DNA of 7,181 bases from Pseudomonadota bacterium (GTDB lineage: Bacteria > Desulfobacterota > Desulfovibrionia > Desulfovibrionales > Desulfovibrionaceae), in NCBI GenBank assembly GCA_023399375.1, contig JAEWPX010000179.1, positions 1 to 7,181 of the forward strand, in the 5' to 3' direction. Shown here piece by piece: positions 5,365-7,181 of the stretch; the stretch's first letter is position 1; each line of letters starts with the position of its first letter. Below the pieces are notes generated by a model. The model was not told the DNA's origin, did not search any database, and saw only the letters and a list, made by a program, of their open reading frames with translations. The position numbers and the translations under genes are program-made.

Positions 5365-6146
5365 CGGCCATGTACGAAATCCAGACGTTTCCCGGCGGCA
5401 TGGCCTTCCGCTTTTCCGCCGACCTGACGCTCCTGGACAGGGCGGTGGCCGAAACCGTGGGCTTTCTCAAGGCCCAGCATGCCGGCGGCACCCTGTTCGA
5501 CGTCAAGCTGCTGCTGCGCGAGGCGCTTTTAAACGCCGTGCTCCACGGCAGCCGCGGCGATCCGCTGCGCGCCGTGACCCTGGAGGTCCGCGCCGCCGAG
5601 GGCCGGCTGACGCTGGCCGTGGCCGACCAGGGGTCGGGCTTCGACTGGCGCTCGGGCCTGTCCAACCTCGCCCCGCCCGAGGCCACCAGCGGCCGGGGCC
5701 TGACCATCCTGACGCTCTATGCCGACGACGTGCGCTTCAACGCGTCCGGCAACGAGGTGACCCTCACCAAGGCCGTACCCGGCCTGCGCGGCCCGGCCGC
5801 TCCCCCCGGCGACGGGGAAAACGACACCCGGAGCACACCCATGCACGACATTCGCATCGAGGACGGGCAAACCATCGTGAGCCCGGACGGAGATATCGTG
5901 GCCTCGGTCGCGGACGAACTCCGCGCCCGGTTCAAGGAGATCCTCCAATCCGGCGACGGCCCGGTGGTTATCGACCTGTCCCGCGTGGATCTTATCGATT
6001 CCGTGGGCATCGGCCTGCTCATCGCCGTGCACAACAGCCTCGGCAAAAAGGGCGGGCGGCTCGTGCTGCGCCACGTCAACACCGACCTCGCGGCGCTACT
6101 CCGCACCATGCGCCTGGACAAGCATTTTCAGGTCGAAACCGCCTGA
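5361..6146 (+). CDS. RsbW-type anti-sigma serine kinase fused to RsbV-type STAS antagonist
   Basis: One uninterrupted 261-residue frame holds two proteins that normally are separate. Residues 1-140 are a GHKL kinase of the RsbW/SpoIIAB type: N-box EALLNAVLHG (54-63), DQGSGFDW (89-96) and GRGLTIL (111-117). Residues 141-160 form a Gly/Pro-rich linker (GLRGPAAPPGDGENDTRSTP). Residues 161-261 are a STAS domain with VVIDLSRVDLIDSVGIGLL (202-220); S214 matches the phosphorylated serine after Asp in SpoIIAA and RsbV. In partner switching the kinase phosphorylates this serine and the PP2C phosphatase upstream removes the phosphate. The first ATG (5361) overlaps the preceding stop; ATG at 5370 has GAGGT nine bases upstream and may be the true start. 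An internal ATG at 5841 has its own ribosome-binding site. No sigma factor is visible in the window, so the final target is unknown. Confidence 0.87.
   Translation: MTAMYEIQTFPGGMAFRFSADLTLLDRAVAETVGFLKAQHAGGTLFDVKLLLREALLNAVLHGSRGDPLRAVTLEVRAAEGRLTLAVADQGSGFDWRSGLSNLAPPEATSGRGLTILTLYADDVRFNASGNEVTLTKAVPGLRGPAAPPGDGENDTRSTPMHDIRIEDGQTIVSPDGDIVASVADELRARFKEILQSGDGPVVIDLSRVDLIDSVGIGLLIAVHNSLGKKGGRLVLRHVNTDLAALLRTMRLDKHFQVETA
5830..5843 (+). promoter_or_regulatory. Internal ribosome-binding site and ATG for a free STAS protein
   Basis: GGAG (5830-5833) lies seven bases before an in-frame ATG (5841) that begins MHDIRIEDGQ exactly at the STAS domain boundary. Initiation here would give a 101-residue stand-alone antagonist of normal RsbV size. 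It would explain why the linker just upstream looks like a former intergenic leader. Confidence 0.55.
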
Positions 6147-6263
6147 CGCCGCGTCGCGCGGCAACGCCGCAATGCGGACGCTACACTGCATTTCCTTTAA
6201 CCCGCGCCGCCCGCGCCCGCGAAACGGGGCCTGCGGCGGCGCGACCCAGGGCCGGGGAGCGCC
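6147..6263 (+). other. 117-bp intergenic region with GC-rich inverted repeats before cheA
   Basis: Just after the STAS stop is a short hairpin, GCCGCG-TCG-CGCGGC (6148-6162), without a T-run. A nine-base inverted repeat, CGCGCCGCC (6203-6211) and GGCGGCGCG (6235-6243), encloses a smaller CCCG-CGAAA-CGGG hairpin and ends eleven bases before the GGGGAG ribosome-binding site of the next gene. I found no convincing promoter. The gene downstream is probably cotranscribed, with possible modulation by these structures. Confidence 0.4.
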
Positions 6264-7181
6264 ATGGACCAGATGGACGACGAAATCATGGCCATGTTCG
6301 TGGAGGACACCCGCGAACATCTCGCCGATATCGAAGCGGCGCTCATGGACATGGAATGCGACGGCGAGGACATCGACGAGGAGCTCGTCAACAAGGTCTT
6401 CCGCGCCGCCCATTCCATCAAGGGCGGCGCCGGATTCCTCAATCTGAACAACATCCGCGACCTGGCCCACAAGCTCGAAAACCTCCTGCACATGGTGCGC
6501 AGCCGCGAGGTCGCCCCGGACACCCGCGTCGTCAACCAGCTCCTGGCCGGCTTCGACAGGCTGCTGGCGCTCGTGGAGATGGGCCCGGCCAGCGACGGCG
6601 AGGACATCTCCGGCCTCCTGGCCGACCTGTCTGGGCTCACGGCCGAGCACCTCGCCCCGGAAGAGCGCGCCAAGGCCGCCGACCTCATTCCCATCGCCCT
6701 GCCCGGCGGCGAGGTCGTCTTTTCCCTCGACGCCCTGAGCCTGCGCCAGGGCGTATCCGGCGGCAAGAATCTCTACCTCGTGGAGTACGACCTCATCCAC
6801 GACGTCCAGGCCCGAGGCAAGACGCCCCTCGACGTGATCAACACCATGGAGTCGAGCGGCATGATCGTCGACTGCCGCATGGAGCTCGCCGCCGTGGGCG
6901 ACCTGGATGCGCCGCCCGTCAACCGCATCCCGTTCTACGTGCTGTTCGCCTCCATCGTGGAGCCCGACATCGTCAGCTACCTGTTCGCCCTCGATCCGTC
7001 CCGCATCCATCCCGTGGACCTGTCCGCGCTCGACGCCGTGCCGGCGGCGCAGCCCGCGTCCGCAGCGGACGCGGCGGAGCCGGCCTCGGCGTGCGAAGAG
7101 GTCTACGGGCCGTTCGTGCTGCGCGTCGCCGGCGACGGCGCGACGCTGCGCCTTGCCGCGGACGCCCCGGCCGATGCGGCG
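6264..7181 (+). CDS. cheA: CheA-type chemotaxis histidine kinase (N-terminal part only)
   Basis: Open from ATG 6264 to the right edge, 306 codons with no stop. GGGGAG sits four to five bases before the ATG. Residues 1-105 are an Hpt (P1) domain: MFVEDTREHLADIEAALMDME, then FRAAHSIKGGAGFLNL with phospho-accepting His50, then LAHKLENLLHMVRS. Residues about 168-245 look like a regulatory module seen in multi-domain CheA proteins (YLVEYDL, then KTPLDVINTMESSGMI and a final FYVLFASIVEPDIVSYLF). An Ala/Pro-rich linker (250-278) leads into EVYGPFVLRVAGDGATLRLA, which might start a further domain. The dimerisation, ATPase and CheW-like domains would lie beyond the window, so CheA is inferred from the Hpt signature and position. 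It could donate phosphate to the receiver of the phosphatase upstream. Confidence 0.82.
   Translation, partial: MDQMDDEIMAMFVEDTREHLADIEAALMDMECDGEDIDEELVNKVFRAAHSIKGGAGFLNLNNIRDLAHKLENLLHMVRSREVAPDTRVVNQLLAGFDRLLALVEMGPASDGEDISGLLADLSGLTAEHLAPEERAKAADLIPIALPGGEVVFSLDALSLRQGVSGGKNLYLVEYDLIHDVQARGKTPLDVINTMESSGMIVDCRMELAAVGDLDAPPVNRIPFYVLFASIVEPDIVSYLFALDPSRIHPVDLSALDAVPAAQPASAADAAEPASACEEVYGPFVLRVAGDGATLRLAADAPADAA

Noticed and set aside
6167..6177. CCGCA-A-TGCGG palindrome as an operator upstream of cheA
   Set aside because: Only five bases per arm in a very GC-rich stretch and no adjacent promoter; likely chance.

Overview
The window is about 70% GC with strong third-position GC bias. It reads as a bacterial chromosome, most likely of a Desulfovibrio-type sulfate reducer (Desulfovibrionaceae). 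That placement rests on the N-terminally extended HflX, the intergenic palindromes followed by CGCCGGARGCRTC, and the overall gene style. It is an inference from memory, not a database result.

Layout, left to right. (1) On the minus strand lie the start of an azlD-like gene, cut by the window edge, and a complete azlC-like gene; together they encode a two-part branched-chain amino acid exporter. (2) A membrane-anchored alpha/beta hydrolase gene runs divergently, its start only 15 bp from the azlC start. (3) The hydrolase gene converges on, and overlaps by 32 bp, an hflX-type ribosome-associated GTPase gene on the minus strand. This HflX has a long N-terminal extension carrying a JAMM-like HTH...SEED motif, an Ala/acidic dipeptide tail, and no canonical start codon: the best start is ATT behind a strong Shine-Dalgarno sequence. 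(4) Between hflX and the next gene, 170 bp hold two inverted copies of a palindromic repeat, one of them a perfect 28-bp palindrome. (5) A 150-residue, four-helix membrane protein of unknown function follows on the minus strand, with clearly lower GC (about 57% by hand count). (6) From 4147 on, the plus strand carries a signalling module: a response regulator fused to a SpoIIE/RsbU-type PP2C phosphatase, a single ORF joining an RsbW-type anti-sigma kinase to an RsbV-type STAS antagonist, and the N-terminal part of a CheA-type histidine kinase that runs off the window.

The signalling genes make a coherent partner-switching circuit. A histidine kinase (possibly the downstream CheA) would phosphorylate the receiver of the phosphatase; the phosphatase would dephosphorylate the STAS domain; the RsbW-like kinase would rephosphorylate it. 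The unusual point is that kinase and substrate sit in one reading frame, while an internal ATG with its own GGAG ribosome-binding site could also release the STAS domain alone. The final target (a sigma factor or other effector) is not in the window. I saw no tRNA, rRNA, CRISPR or insertion sequence.
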